55,027 bases of DNA from Isotricha intestinalis (GCA_023807065.1 JAJJLU010000397.1:1-55027), one strand, 5' to 3'; counted from the first letter of the stretch, positions 19,248-29,352 are shown. Notes: a model not told the origin generated them from the sequence alone. Made by a program: numbers and translations.

Positions 19248-21377
19248 ATGTCAAAAAAAACAATCCTAAGAAAAATCCGTTCCACAATATATCATTATTT
19301 CACAATAACAGATATATTTGCAGCAGGAGTAGAATTAAAAATAAAAGGAAATAAAAGGAGTCCAACAGTATTAGGAGGAGTATTAACATTATTTACAATA
19401 ACAATATTAATGATAATATTTGTGATATATATGAAAGACATAATATATCATTTAAATCCAGAATTAAGTCACCAAGAAAAATATTCTGCCTATTCTCATA
19501 ATTTAAATATAAATGAATATACTTTTCCAATTGGTTGGACATTAACAGCAAATGATAATATTGGAATAAATGAATCATCATATTTTAAATATAAAGTTAT
19601 TTTATTACATGGAGAAACAAATTCAGTATTAAAAGAAACTGAATTAGAATATGAAGAATGTAATTCATCTAAGCATTTCCCTTTAATATCAAATCAATAT
19701 AATGATGGTGGATTTACTCATGTTTATTGTTTAAAAAGTAAAAATATTACTTTAAGTGGTTCTTGGAATGAAGATTATATATCTTATATATCAATAAGAA
19801 TGAAATATTGTAATAAATATGATGGACATTTATATAAAGAAAATATAACAAATTGTGCTTCATATGAAGAAGTAAATAAATATTTAAATGACAATGAATT
19901 ATTTCTAAATGTATTATATATGGATACAGTTTTTCACGCAATTGATTATTCAAATCCAATTAAACATGTTTTAGGAAGTTCATATACTTCAATTTCATTT
20001 GGTATAAGTAAAATATATGAAATATATTTACAACCAAGATATTTAATCACTGATGATGGTGTAATTTTTAGTAATAATAAAACTGATAATGTTATTACTA
20101 CAAATATTTTTGTTAATGATTTTACTGAATATAATCATGAAAGAAATGGAACTTTTGTTGCAGAAATTGGTCTTTATACTGGAAAAAAATATGAAGAAAT
20201 TAGAAGAATTTATTCTAAAATTCATCATATTTTAGCTAATATTGGTGGAGTTGCTAATTTTTTAATTATCTTTTTCAAATTATTTTGTTATTCTTTTTCC
20301 ATTGTTAAAAGAGATGAAAGTATACTTAATGAAATATTTGAATTTGATTTTAATAGAAATAAAAAAACTGGTGGATTAGTTATTGAAAAAAGAAGAAGTT
20401 CTCTTGTTAAAATAAAAAATTTATTTGCTTCAAGTGGATTAATTAAATTAAATAGAACGAAAACATTTAGACAGAGACATAATATTTTTTCCCAGGAAAA
20501 AAATTATTATTTAGATATACAAGAATTAAATGAGAAAAAAAAAAAGAATAATCAAAAATCAGATCCAAAAATAGAGACAATAATAATATCATCAGATTCA
20601 TCTTCTAGTATAAGTTCTTCAATTTCAAATATCAATAATAATAATAACAATAAAATAATAAAAACAGAAGGTTCATATAATGGAAATGTAATAATTGAAA
20701 ATGCTTTAAAAAATTATGATGATATTTTAACTGATGAAGAAATTGAAGAACCAAATAATATATCTTCTTGGACTGAACCTGACATAAAAATTAATTATAG
20801 TGAGATTATTGAAAAAATTGAGCAAGATAAAGAATATGAAATTGAAAAAATTAGAAGAAAAAAATTAGCAAAAAAACAAAAAAAATCTTTAAATGAATTA
20901 TTTAATTTACTCGAACATAAAAAAAATAGTTATGAATTACATTTTAGTTTATTTGAAGTTATTTTATTAATTTTTAATAAATTTTGTGTTTGTTGTCGAA
21001 ATAGACAATTTAAAGATAAATTATTATTATATAGAAGAAGTAAATATGCAATTCAAGATTATATTGATTTAACTTTTATAATTAAAAAATTAGAAGAATT
21101 TGATAAATTAAAATTTATTTTATTAACAAATGAAGAATTAGCAATGTTTAATTTTATTGGAAAAGATGTTTGTTCTATTAATAAAAATTATCAAAATAAT
21201 AGTGCTATTCATATGATGAAATCACTTAGTAGAGATAAATATAATTTGTTAAGTAATATTATTGTTAAGTATCAACAAAGAAGAAAATATAAAGATCAAA
21301 AAGGAGGAAAATTAAATGATATGGAAGAAAAATTATTCTCTATGATAAGACCTGAAATAAGAGAAATTTGTAAATAA
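19248..21377 (+). CDS. Two-TM ectodomain protein of a ciliate-type family
   Basis: 709 residues. A short cytosolic N-terminus (DIFAAGVELKIKGN...TVLGGVLT) leads into TM1 (about residues 45-66). It is followed by a lumenal/extracellular domain of about 270 residues with N-glycosylation sequons and cysteines, a conserved TDDGVIFS segment, then Y-x-K-I-x-x-ILANIGGVANF leading into TM2 (about 330-350). The cytosolic tail has basic, S/N-rich and coiled segments. The gene at 41007-42566 has the same plan (TNDGLFFS, LGETGGTCSII), so they are paralogues. The topology resembles Erv41/46-type cargo receptors, but I see no firm homology. Function unknown. Confidence 0.72.
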   Translation: MSKKTILRKIRSTIYHYFTITDIFAAGVELKIKGNKRSPTVLGGVLTLFTITILMIIFVIYMKDIIYHLNPELSHQEKYSAYSHNLNINEYTFPIGWTLTANDNIGINESSYFKYKVILLHGETNSVLKETELEYEECNSSKHFPLISNQYNDGGFTHVYCLKSKNITLSGSWNEDYISYISIRMKYCNKYDGHLYKENITNCASYEEVNKYLNDNELFLNVLYMDTVFHAIDYSNPIKHVLGSSYTSISFGISKIYEIYLQPRYLITDDGVIFSNNKTDNVITTNIFVNDFTEYNHERNGTFVAEIGLYTGKKYEEIRRIYSKIHHILANIGGVANFLIIFFKLFCYSFSIVKRDESILNEIFEFDFNRNKKTGGLVIEKRRSSLVKIKNLFASSGLIKLNRTKTFRQRHNIFSQEKNYYLDIQELNEKKKKNNQKSDPKIETIIISSDSSSSISSSISNINNNNNNKIIKTEGSYNGNVIIENALKNYDDILTDEEIEEPNNISSWTEPDIKINYSEIIEKIEQDKEYEIEKIRRKKLAKKQKKSLNELFNLLEHKKNSYELHFSLFEVILLIFNKFCVCCRNRQFKDKLLLYRRSKYAIQDYIDLTFIIKKLEEFDKLKFILLTNEELAMFNFIGKDVCSINKNYQNNSAIHMMKSLSRDKYNLLSNIIVKYQQRRKYKDQKGGKLNDMEEKLFSMIRPEIREICK

Positions 21378-21623
21378 AATTTTTACGTATTTCATTCATT
21401 TTTAAATATTTTTTTTTTAAAAATAATTTATTTATAATATTTTTAATTTTTATACTTTATTAAATAAAAATGTTTACTAAATATAATAATAAAAGAAATG
21501 AATAAAATAATTTAAATAAAAGAAAGATTTTAATGTTTTTTTTATATTTAACTTATTTTATTATATATATAATGGAATTTTTAAAAAAATAATCTTAATA
21601 TTACTAAATAATATTTTAAATTT

Positions 21624-22403
21624 TCACTCATCCTCTGTTTCAAAATTAGTATTAACATTCTGAGATTCAGTTTTATCAATTTCAGAAAGACTTTCACTAT
21701 CATCTTCATTATCTAAAAAACTAGAATCATCATTATTATTCTTCTTAAATATACTAACATATTTTTTATTTTCCATAGAATTTTTTTTTGCTATTTTTAT
21801 TTGTTCTGAATAAGGAATAAAATTTGCAGTTAACGAATTATTACTTATAAAAGATTCAATATCTATTACTAACCTATTTAATTCGGGTTCAGATAAACTT
21901 AATAAATCTAAATTAACTTCATTTTCTTTTTGAATAGTTTTAAAATATTTTCTTTGAATTATTATTATTTGTTCTAAAGATAATTTATTTATTTTTTCTT
22001 TTATATTTATTAATAATTTTTTTCTTTCTTCATTTGTCATTTTTCTTTTATTACAATATTTCTTCTCAATTTTATTATCTATTTTTTCATCAATATATAA
22101 CATTAAATTAAGTAAACTTTGAGAATTATTTTTTTCCATATTTTTTATTGTTTTTTCATTTTTTTTTCTTTCTTTATTTAGAGATTCTATTTTTATTTTC
22201 TTCTTCTTTTTTTTATTGTTACTTCTAATTCTTTTTTTACCTAAAATTTTATTTGAATTTAATTTAATTGGTTTTTTTTTCCTTAAATAATAATGGTGAT
22301 TTGAATTGATAATATTTGTTGAATTTTCTTCAATTTCTGAGGAGCTTTCTTCTATTTTGTTTTTTTGAGTTTTTTCTTCTTTTGCAGATTTTTGAAAAGA
22401 CAT
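21624..22403 (-). CDS. NET (extra-terminal) domain protein without bromodomain
   Basis: 259 residues. Residues about 120-185 fit the NET domain of BET proteins: MTNEERKKLLINIKEKINKLSLEQIIIIQRKYF, then NEVNLDLLSLSEPELNRLVIDIESFI, which follows the consensus of paired helices ending in an acidic leucine-rich strand. The N-terminal part is basic with long lysine runs (probable nuclear localisation), and the C-terminus is acidic and serine-rich (DDSSFLDNEDDSESLSE). No bromodomain is present. NET domains bind short basic peptides of chromatin regulators, so an adaptor role in transcription is inferred. Confidence 0.7.
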   Translation of the reverse strand: MSFQKSAKEEKTQKNKIEESSSEIEENSTNIINSNHHYYLRKKKPIKLNSNKILGKKRIRSNNKKKKKKIKIESLNKERKKNEKTIKNMEKNNSQSLLNLMLYIDEKIDNKIEKKYCNKRKMTNEERKKLLINIKEKINKLSLEQIIIIQRKYFKTIQKENEVNLDLLSLSEPELNRLVIDIESFISNNSLTANFIPYSEQIKIAKKNSMENKKYVSIFKKNNNDDSSFLDNEDDSESLSEIDKTESQNVNTNFETEDE

Positions 22404-22730
22404 TGATTATTTGAAATTTTCAAATTGATTTTTTATTATATTTTCTCTTGACAAATATTAAAAAAAAATTTTTTGAACATCTGAATATTATTTTAAAATT
22501 TTGAATATTTTTTTGAATAAAAATTGAAAAATAATACTATTAAAAAAAAGAAAAATTCAATTATTCTTTACTTTTAAAAGATAATAATAAAATCTTATAT
22601 TGATTTAGATAAATTTATTTTTATTTAGAATTTAATAATATTTTTAAAATAATTAAGAAAAAAATCTTATGAAAAAAAAAATAAATTGTTTAATAAATAA
22701 TGATTTTTTAAAATTATTTTTTATTTAAAG
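22404..22730. other. Divergent intergenic region
   Basis: About 330 bp between the NET-domain gene (minus) and eIF3m (plus), presumably holding both promoters. Very AT-rich; nothing else recognised. Confidence 0.6.
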
Positions 22731-23899
22731 ATGCTCAAATTTCTTTCATCACCAAACTACACTAATGAAACTTACTTAAAAACTGAAATGAAAATAAGTA
22801 ATGTTTTAAATTAATATATATAGATGAATCTTTAATTGATTTTCTTTCAAATTCAAACTCTGATGCAATTTATACTGCCTTAACAAATTTATTCAAAGAA
22901 GATAAAATTTATGATCAATTACTTTATGATAAACTTCTTTTTGTCTTTTCTCTTATTTTAAATAAAATTGAAGGAAAAGAAGAAAAATGTATTGATAATG
23001 TAATTCAAGTTTCTAAGAAATTAAAAGATATTACTGAAGAAAAAGTTTATTCTGATTTATTTTATATTTCAGATAATAAAAATCTAAAAAAATTAATTTT
23101 GATGAAAATAAAAGAAATAAAGAAATTAGAAAATAATAAATCAAAAATAAATGTGTATTTAGATAATAATAATCCAAAACAATTAATTTTGATGAAAAAA
23201 AAAGAAATAAAGGAATTAGAAAATAATAAATCAATAATTAATATATATTTAAATTACCTTAAAAAATATAATGATGAAGAAATTTTAAATATATTATTAG
23301 ATTTTATTCACAATGATCAATTATATAAATTTATTTGTAAAAAAAACAAGGAAATTTTAAAAAATTTATTAAAAGAAACAAAAAGTGAAAAAGGATTAAA
23401 ATTACTTTTTTATTTAAATTTCTCATATGATAATGTTATTTATTCAGATATATCAAATTTAAAAGAAAAAACAAAAGATTTAAAAAATGAAAATGAAATA
23501 TTATCTTTAATGAATGAACCTAAAAAAATTTTTTCTTATGATTTTTCTAAAATAGAAGAAAATTATGGTGATGAAGCAAATGAAATTATAGAAAATTATA
23601 TTAAACTATATGTAATTCATAATATTTTATTAAATAAATTTAATGGAAAAAATATTATTTCTTTTGAAGAATTTGAAAATGAAATTGGAGTAAAAATTGA
23701 AGATGTTGAAGATTATTTAATTGAAGGAAATGAATCAGGTATTTTTAAAGTAAAAATATGTTACAATAATAATAATTTAAAAGTTTATTTTGTAAAAAAA
23801 CCTAAATTTAATAAAGAAGATATTCAAAAATTATCAGAAGATATTTCTTCAATAAAAAATAAAATTGATATTACTTTAAAAGCAGTAGAGCAAATTTAA
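22731..23899 (+). CDS. eIF3m: Translation initiation factor eIF3 subunit M (PCI domain)
   Basis: Exon 1 (22731-22797) begins ATG CTC AAA and joins exon 2 (22824-23899) across a 26-nt GT-AG intron, giving 380 residues (human eIF3m 374). The body is a helical repeat region, and the C-terminus is a PCI/winged helix: SFEEFENEIGVKIEDVEDYLIEGNESGIFKVKI, then a helix ending LKAVEQI. The 'DVEDYLI' signature and length favour eIF3m over CSN7 or proteasome lid subunits. Within it lies an in-frame tandem duplication of 30 residues (DNKNLKKLILMK... and DNNNPKQLILMK...), absent from the family. eIF3m is part of the octameric eIF3 core that loads mRNA on the 40S subunit. Confidence 0.75.
22798..22823 (+). 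other. 26-nt intron in the eIF3m-like gene
   Basis: GTAATG...TATATAG, 26 nt, with a stop in the coding frame. Removal joins MKI to NESLIDFL in phase and supplies an ATG to a frame otherwise open from about 22820 with no good start. Confidence 0.7.
23071..23250 (+). repeat. 90-bp in-frame tandem duplication inside eIF3m
   Basis: Two consecutive 90-bp units (23071-23160 and 23161-23250) are alike at most positions, for example both contain TTAATTTTGATGAAAA and TTAGAAAATAATAAATCA at the same offset. The unit is 30 codons, so the frame is kept. Confidence 0.8.
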
Positions 23900-24027
23900 A
23901 TAAATTAAAAATTTATATAATATTTAAACCATAAATTAAAAATACATATATTTATTTTTATCTATATAATATTATTATATTCATAAATATAAAAAGAAAA
24001 AATAATTTTCATATTTAATTACTATAT

Positions 24028-24822
24028 TTAAGATATATTTCTTTTAATTGTATCTGTTTCTTTAACAGATTTTTTTTGTTCAAAAGTTTCAATAAATTCA
24101 ATAATTTCTTCTTCTTTCTCAGTATTAATTTTAACCAATTCATTTATTAATAAAATATCATTATTATTTATACTTTCTGATTTTGTTGAAACATTTTTAT
24201 TATTATTTTTATTTAAATTATCCTTTTTTATTTCTAATAAAGTATCGTTTATATCAATAAATTTATATTGTTCGATTTTTTGATTTTTTAATAACAAATT
24301 AGATATTTTTTCATTATCTTTCACATTTATATTATATATATTTTTCATTTTGGAAAAATCAAATTTTTCTATTTCATCACAATATGATTGTAATCTTTTT
24401 TCAAGTAATTTAATTCTTTTTTTTCTTTTTTCTTTTATTAAATCTTTATTTTCTATTATTTCTTTCGTCATTTTTCCTATCTTGGTAAATTCATTTGATA
24501 TTTGTTCATATGATTTTTTTAAAGATTTTGACAAAGAATTATTTAAATCTGAATTATCTGTACTAATATTATTATTTAAATTTAAAGAATTAATTCCTAT
24601 ATTTATTGAATCAAAATATGATTTAAAATGCTTTTTCATTAGTTCCAATTGATTATATAAATTTGTTAATAAATCTTTAAATTTTATAGGGATATTTTTT
24701 ATGAGAATATTAAAAGATTTTTCTATTTGAGAATAATCATTTATTATTTTTTCATATCCTTCTGTTATTACTGAATTTATTTTTGATGTATCAATTGAAT
24801 TTTCTGTTTTATTTTGAATCAT
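24028..24822 (-). CDS. Coiled-coil protein, function unknown
   Basis: 264 residues. Helical throughout: a helix-rich N-terminal half (YEKIINDYSQIEKSFNILIKNIP, LTNLYNQLELMKKHFKSYFDS), a basic coiled segment (IKEKRKKRIKLLEKRLQSYCDEIEKF), then an N/K-rich stretch and an acidic C-terminal helix (INTEKEEEIIEFIETFEQKK). There is no enzymatic motif. The arrangement would suit a small structural or kinetochore-type protein, but nothing specific is recognisable. It is convergent with eIF3m, 128 bp between stops. Confidence 0.65.
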   Translation of the reverse strand: MIQNKTENSIDTSKINSVITEGYEKIINDYSQIEKSFNILIKNIPIKFKDLLTNLYNQLELMKKHFKSYFDSINIGINSLNLNNNISTDNSDLNNSLSKSLKKSYEQISNEFTKIGKMTKEIIENKDLIKEKRKKRIKLLEKRLQSYCDEIEKFDFSKMKNIYNINVKDNEKISNLLLKNQKIEQYKFIDINDTLLEIKKDNLNKNNNKNVSTKSESINNNDILLINELVKINTEKEEEIIEFIETFEQKKSVKETDTIKRNIS

Positions 24823-25087
24823 AAAAAAATGGAATTTTTATTTATTTATTTATTCTTTATATATAATTTAATAATTGTATATTCTATTAAATTTCAAATA
24901 AATAAAAATTAGTGGATATATTATATTGTAATTAATATTTAATATTTATTTTTTTTTGTTTAATTTTCTTTTTATTTTTTCTTTTTTATTTAAATCTTAG
25001 TTAATATTAAAAAAATTATTTAATTGGTTGTTTATTATATTATTATTAAGTTAATAAGGTTTAAAAATATTTATTTAATATTAATTT

Positions 25088-26770
25088 TTATTTATTGAAG
25101 TCAAAAAATTTATTGACTAATTCAAATGTAAAATCTAATTCTTTTATAATTTTAGAAAATTGTATATCAATTTGTTCTTGATTAATTTCATATTTATGAG
25201 TAATATATTTTTTTCTAGGTTCATTTTTTTGAATAGGAAATATATTTTGAAAACTCTTAGAATTACTATCACTAGAATTTTTTTCAATAATATTATTTTC
25301 ACTTCCAGAAATTAAATTAGTTTCAGTATTAGAAGATCTATTTCCTTTATCATCTTCACTATAATTATAATTAATATTATTTTTTTCCTCAGTTTCATTA
25401 CTATAAGTTTCTAAATCTGTAAAACTATTTGAAGAATTAATTGTAATAATTTCAATATCTTCTTCTTCATTATTATTTTTATTAATATTATGATGATTAA
25501 TTTTATTATAATTGTGATTATTATATTCAAATATATTATTAACATTATAACTATCAAAATTAGTATTAAAATATGTTAAAGTTTCTAAATCATTTTCTTC
25601 TTTAAGTTCAAATTGATTTTCTGATTTTATATCTTGAACACTTTCTTCACTTTCAGTATTATTGTATTCTTCATTTAAATTATTGTTTTCTTTGTTTAAT
25701 AATTCATTCATACAATCTAAATAACCTCCATCATCTTCATTTTCATCAATTTCACTTTCAATATTATTGTCAATTTTTTTAATCGTGTCAATAATATTAT
25801 AATTACAATCAATTTTAATAGTCTCAATATTTTTATTATAAAATTCATTTAAAATGTTTTTGAATATATCATCAATATATAAGTAATTAATAGGTTTTTT
25901 GCAAAAAATACAATAATATTTTTTATGAACATTCCAAAAAGATAAAAAATGTTTTAAATCAAAAACTTTAAAATGATTACAAAACATTCCTCTTGCTGGA
26001 ATTTCAATATAATCAACAGGATGAAATAAATCAACATTTTCACTATTAACATTACCATTATTAATTATTTTTAATATTTCATTTTTATCACTTTTATGAG
26101 GAATTAATTTTAAAACTTCATCTTTATTTAACATTTCAACATAATCAATGGATAAAGCATAATTATAAGAAAAAAATTGTTTTCCTTCTGAAACATCTCT
26201 TTCTATTATTTTAATTGTTATATTATTTATGTTTTTATCATTAAAAATTATATCATCATGAAAAGAAATATTATATATATTATAATAATAATTTCTATTT
26301 GCAAAATCATTCTTTGTTATTGATCTTAATTTAAATAATAATGGATTTCTTGGGTTGTTTAAATTAAATGTTTTTTTGTTTATAATTATTTTAACTTTTT
26401 CAGGCCATTTTAAATTAAAATATTTCTTTCCTAATTTTAAACATCTTATTATAATAAATCCCTTTCTATGTTTTTCTGTTGGATGATATTCATATAAATT
26501 AATTTTAAAAGAAAAAGTATATTCATGCTTAATATTATTTGAATTTTTTAATACAGTTTGATTAAATTTTTTAGCAGGTAGAATATTTTTTATTTGTTTA
26601 ATATATATTTCTGAATTATATATTTGACATTGGGGACAAATATAATCATGATTTATTGAATTTATACAATCAAATACACATTTTTTATGTTGATAATTAT
26701 TACATATAGAACATTCAATTAAATCTTGTATATTATTTTCTGGCTTTTCTAAACAAATACAATTTATCAT
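25088..26770 (-). CDS. SUMO E3 ligase of the SIZ/PIAS type: PHD, PINIT and SP-RING
   Basis: 560 residues. Residues 3-55 form a PHD finger (CICLEKPEN, IECSICNNYQHKKCV, YICPQCQIY). A PINIT-like region follows (about 85-215; includes NLNNPRNPLLFKL and RDVSEGKQFFSYNYALSIDYVEML). The SP-RING (about 245-310) has IPARGMFCNHFKVFDLKHFLSFW, YYCIFCKKPI and the YIDDIFKNIL helix, which match the MIZ/SP-RING consensus. The C-terminal 250 residues are acidic and N/S-rich, with a possible SUMO-interacting patch (EDIEIITI). The PHD-PINIT-SP-RING order is that of plant SIZ1 rather than animal PIAS. No SAP domain is visible. It ligates SUMO to nuclear targets (family knowledge). Confidence 0.87.
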   Translation of the reverse strand: MINCICLEKPENNIQDLIECSICNNYQHKKCVFDCINSINHDYICPQCQIYNSEIYIKQIKNILPAKKFNQTVLKNSNNIKHEYTFSFKINLYEYHPTEKHRKGFIIIRCLKLGKKYFNLKWPEKVKIIINKKTFNLNNPRNPLLFKLRSITKNDFANRNYYYNIYNISFHDDIIFNDKNINNITIKIIERDVSEGKQFFSYNYALSIDYVEMLNKDEVLKLIPHKSDKNEILKIINNGNVNSENVDLFHPVDYIEIPARGMFCNHFKVFDLKHFLSFWNVHKKYYCIFCKKPINYLYIDDIFKNILNEFYNKNIETIKIDCNYNIIDTIKKIDNNIESEIDENEDDGGYLDCMNELLNKENNNLNEEYNNTESEESVQDIKSENQFELKEENDLETLTYFNTNFDSYNVNNIFEYNNHNYNKINHHNINKNNNEEEDIEIITINSSNSFTDLETYSNETEEKNNINYNYSEDDKGNRSSNTETNLISGSENNIIEKNSSDSNSKSFQNIFPIQKNEPRKKYITHKYEINQEQIDIQFSKIIKELDFTFELVNKFFDFNK

Positions 26771-27138
26771 TTAAATTTTATTTGAAATTAAATTATATCT
26801 CTTCTTATATCATATTTGATATTTTATGGAAAATTAATAATATTTGTATTTTGGACAAACTTAAAAAATTTCTTTATAATTTTTATAAAAATAATTAATA
26901 TTCAATAAATATAAATTATCATAATAAAATGAATAAAAAAATCAAAAAAATTACAAAATAAATGATATAAATACACACATTTGTTTTATTATTAAAAAAT
27001 AAAATTAAGCTTTAATAATGAAAATTCTTCTTTTGTTTTTAATTCAATATTTTAAAACTAATTTTCTTTTTCCATTCCATTAAAAATAAATAATTTAATA
27101 AAATTGAATTTTTTTAAATAAATTATTATTAATAAAAA
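26771..27138. other. Divergent intergenic region
   Basis: About 370 bp between the SUMO ligase start and the coiled-coil gene start; probable double promoter. No element recognised. Confidence 0.6.
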
Positions 27139-28296
27139 ATGCAAAACCCAATAAGAAAAAAAGGAAAAAAAGAAATAGAAAAAGAAAAAAAAGAAAAAAG
27201 AAAAGAAATAATACATGAATTAGAAAAGAAATTATATCAAAAATTATATTATGATTTATTAACATCAATACCAGTTACATTTCAAGAAAATAATTTAACA
27301 TTTGAGAATTTTATATACATATTTAAAGATGAAATATTAAAAAAATGTGATTTTAAAAGTCAAAAACAAAAATATTCAAATTTACTAAAAGAAGTATCTC
27401 AAATAGTAATAAATAGATATTCAATATATCCTGATTTAAGAAATATGAATCCTCTTCAAATGAAAAAATATTTATATGAAAAAAATTTAAATGATGATTG
27501 GAGTTTAGTTAATAAATATCAAAGTGAATTATATAAAGAAGAAGAAAGAAAAAAATTAAAAGAAATTGCTGAAAATATGAAAGAATATTATAATGATTTA
27601 AAACAACAAGAAAATGAAAAATTAAATTATGCTAAAGAATTAGAAGAAAAAAGAAAGAAAATTAAAGAAGAAATAAAACAAGATGAAGAAGAAAAAATTC
27701 ATAAAGAAAAAGTTAAAAATGATTTAATAATTAAACAATTAATTGCTAATGAAAAATTAATGAGTACATTAAATAAAGAAAAAATAAAAAATATGACAAT
27801 TAATGAAAAAGTAAAAGAAGAATATTTAAAAGAAATTATTAAAGAAAATCAACATTTAAATAAAGATAATAAAGAAATAGTAAAATATAAAATTAATAAT
27901 ATATTAAAAACACAAAATAAACAAATGCAAAATTTAAATAAATTAAGTAATTATCATTTAGCAAATTTAGCTGAAAATAATTTAGATTTTCAAAATGATG
28001 AAATAAGTAAAATTGTAGATAGAATGATGGAAGAATCAAAATTAAAAAAAAATAATGATTTAATATATAACAGATTAAAAGATTTAAATGAAGAAATTCA
28101 AAGTGATAAAATTAATAAAATAATTCAACAAGAAGAAGAATATAATAATAATAAAAATGATGATAATGAAATTATTGAAGTTTCTGAAATTAAAGGAATT
28201 GAAAAAGAAATATCAAAAAAAGTTGATGAAATTATGGCAAAAAATTCTAAATTTGTTAAATTAAAAAAAGAAAATGATAATAAAGATTTATATTAA
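27139..28296 (+). CDS. Charged coiled-coil protein (intact copy), function unknown
   Basis: 385 residues. The N-terminal 110 residues have a globular, mixed composition (YYDLLTSIPVTFQENNLTFENFIYIFKDEIL, IYPDLRNMNPLQMKKYLYEKN). The rest is K/E-rich coiled coil. The last 172 codons lie inside the 1,548-bp duplicated block, so the same C-terminus reappears at 38740-39255 behind an unrelated N-terminus. I regard this as the original locus because only here is the N-terminal half present and the frame unbroken from an ATG. Ciliary or cytoskeletal proteins often look like this, but no family is recognised. Confidence 0.7.
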   Translation: MQNPIRKKGKKEIEKEKKEKRKEIIHELEKKLYQKLYYDLLTSIPVTFQENNLTFENFIYIFKDEILKKCDFKSQKQKYSNLLKEVSQIVINRYSIYPDLRNMNPLQMKKYLYEKNLNDDWSLVNKYQSELYKEEERKKLKEIAENMKEYYNDLKQQENEKLNYAKELEEKRKKIKEEIKQDEEEKIHKEKVKNDLIIKQLIANEKLMSTLNKEKIKNMTINEKVKEEYLKEIIKENQHLNKDNKEIVKYKINNILKTQNKQMQNLNKLSNYHLANLAENNLDFQNDEISKIVDRMMEESKLKKNNDLIYNRLKDLNEEIQSDKINKIIQQEEEYNNNKNDDNEIIEVSEIKGIEKEISKKVDEIMAKNSKFVKLKKENDNKDLY

Positions 28297-29326
28297 TATT
28301 TAATATTAATATTTGATATTTAATATTTTTTTTTAAAAAAAAATTGCTTTATATAAAGAAACTAAACCTGACCAAATTCCTGTTAAACATATTATTGTTT
28401 CATTTATATTTATTTTAAATATATATTTAAATATTTTTAATCTGTTTAATACTGATATTAAATCTGATAAAATTCCAGAAAGTATAATTAATAATTTAAT
28501 TAATTTTATTTTGAATTCTTTTTCTGTTGAAGAACTTTTTGATTTTATTAATTCAGATATTTTTTCTAAATTATTTATTATTTTTATAATAAGTATTATT
28601 AAATGAAAAAAATTTGTAAATAATGATATTAAACTTCCTTTTTTATTTTTGATAAAATTTATTTTATAAAATAAATATAAATTATCAAATATAAAAAAGA
28701 AAAATGTACTTATTTGTTCAATTATATTTAATATTATTTGATAATTATTATTTTTAGTTGAATCTTTTTTTTGAGTTTTTAATTCTGATATTAATACAAA
28801 AATTTTAGGTTCAAAAAAACTTCTAAATAAATTAAAAACTTGTCTTGAACTACTTGTTGTTACATAAAGAGTGAAAAATGAATTTGCAATATTTTTATTT
28901 TTATCTTTACAATAAATAGATATTAATTTAGAAACATATGATATTACTTTAATTAATTTATCTCTATTATCTGAATATTTATATATTTCATTTATTTTAT
29001 TAAATCCATTATTTTCCATATTTTTTCCTAAAAAAAATAAATTATTTAAAAATAATTAAAGTTAATAATAATTCTTTAATGATTTATTAAAATTACATAA
29101 AATAAATGTGTTAATTCTATTATAACAATTATTATAAAAAAAATGTTTTCAGAAAGAAGATCTTCATCTAATTTAATAGATAATAAAAAAAATAATGTAA
29201 ACAATCAATTTATTACGAATTCAGGTAGTGAACAAAAATTAAAAAGTTTTAAAAAAAGTAAAAGTTTATCACTTCCAAATTTAAAGGTTCATAATTTTCG
29301 TTTAAATAATATGGAAAAGAAAAAAA
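27779..29326 (+). repeat. 1,548-bp direct repeat, left copy
   Basis: Identical by eye to 38738-40285, with a constant offset of 10,959 and no indel. It contains the 3' half of the coiled-coil gene, the whole PEX11-like gene and the first 184 bp of the MFSERRSS gene. Both ends fall in A-runs: GAAAAAATA at the left (a C replaces the G in the other copy) and GAAAAAAA at the right. Confidence 0.93.
28333..29019 (-). CDS. PEX11-like peroxisomal membrane protein (left copy)
   Basis: 228 residues, about PEX11 length. Features that fit the family: an N-terminal amphipathic region (DKLIKVISYVSKLISIY), a segment SSSRQVFNLFRSFFEPK (family: s-R-x-x-x-R-l), IFDNLYLFYKINF in the middle (family: D-N-x-x-w/l), and a C-terminal hydrophobic stretch, CLTGIWSGLVSLYKAIFF (family: G-x-x-S-s-x-x-x-l-y). 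Hydrophobic stretches lie near 105-125, 135-150 and 165-185. PEX11 bends and elongates peroxisomal membranes. It lies inside the 1,548-bp repeat, so an identical copy exists at 39292. The assignment is motif-level only; an ER/mitochondrial membrane-shaping protein is the alternative. Confidence 0.6.
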   Translation of the reverse strand: MENNGFNKINEIYKYSDNRDKLIKVISYVSKLISIYCKDKNKNIANSFFTLYVTTSSSRQVFNLFRSFFEPKIFVLISELKTQKKDSTKNNNYQIILNIIEQISTFFFFIFDNLYLFYKINFIKNKKGSLISLFTNFFHLIILIIKIINNLEKISELIKSKSSSTEKEFKIKLIKLLIILSGILSDLISVLNRLKIFKYIFKININETIICLTGIWSGLVSLYKAIFF

Positions 29327-29352
29327 ATTCGTTTATGAAAATGATAATGTAA
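29143..29352 (+). pseudogene. 5'-truncated remnant copy of the MFSERRSS gene (cut at repeat border)
   Basis: The first 61 codons are identical to the gene at 40102. The shared sequence stops in the A-run at 29320-29327, after which this copy runs out of frame into unrelated DNA and stops at 29352. It lacks the conserved C-terminal two thirds, so it is almost certainly non-functional. Confidence 0.85.
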
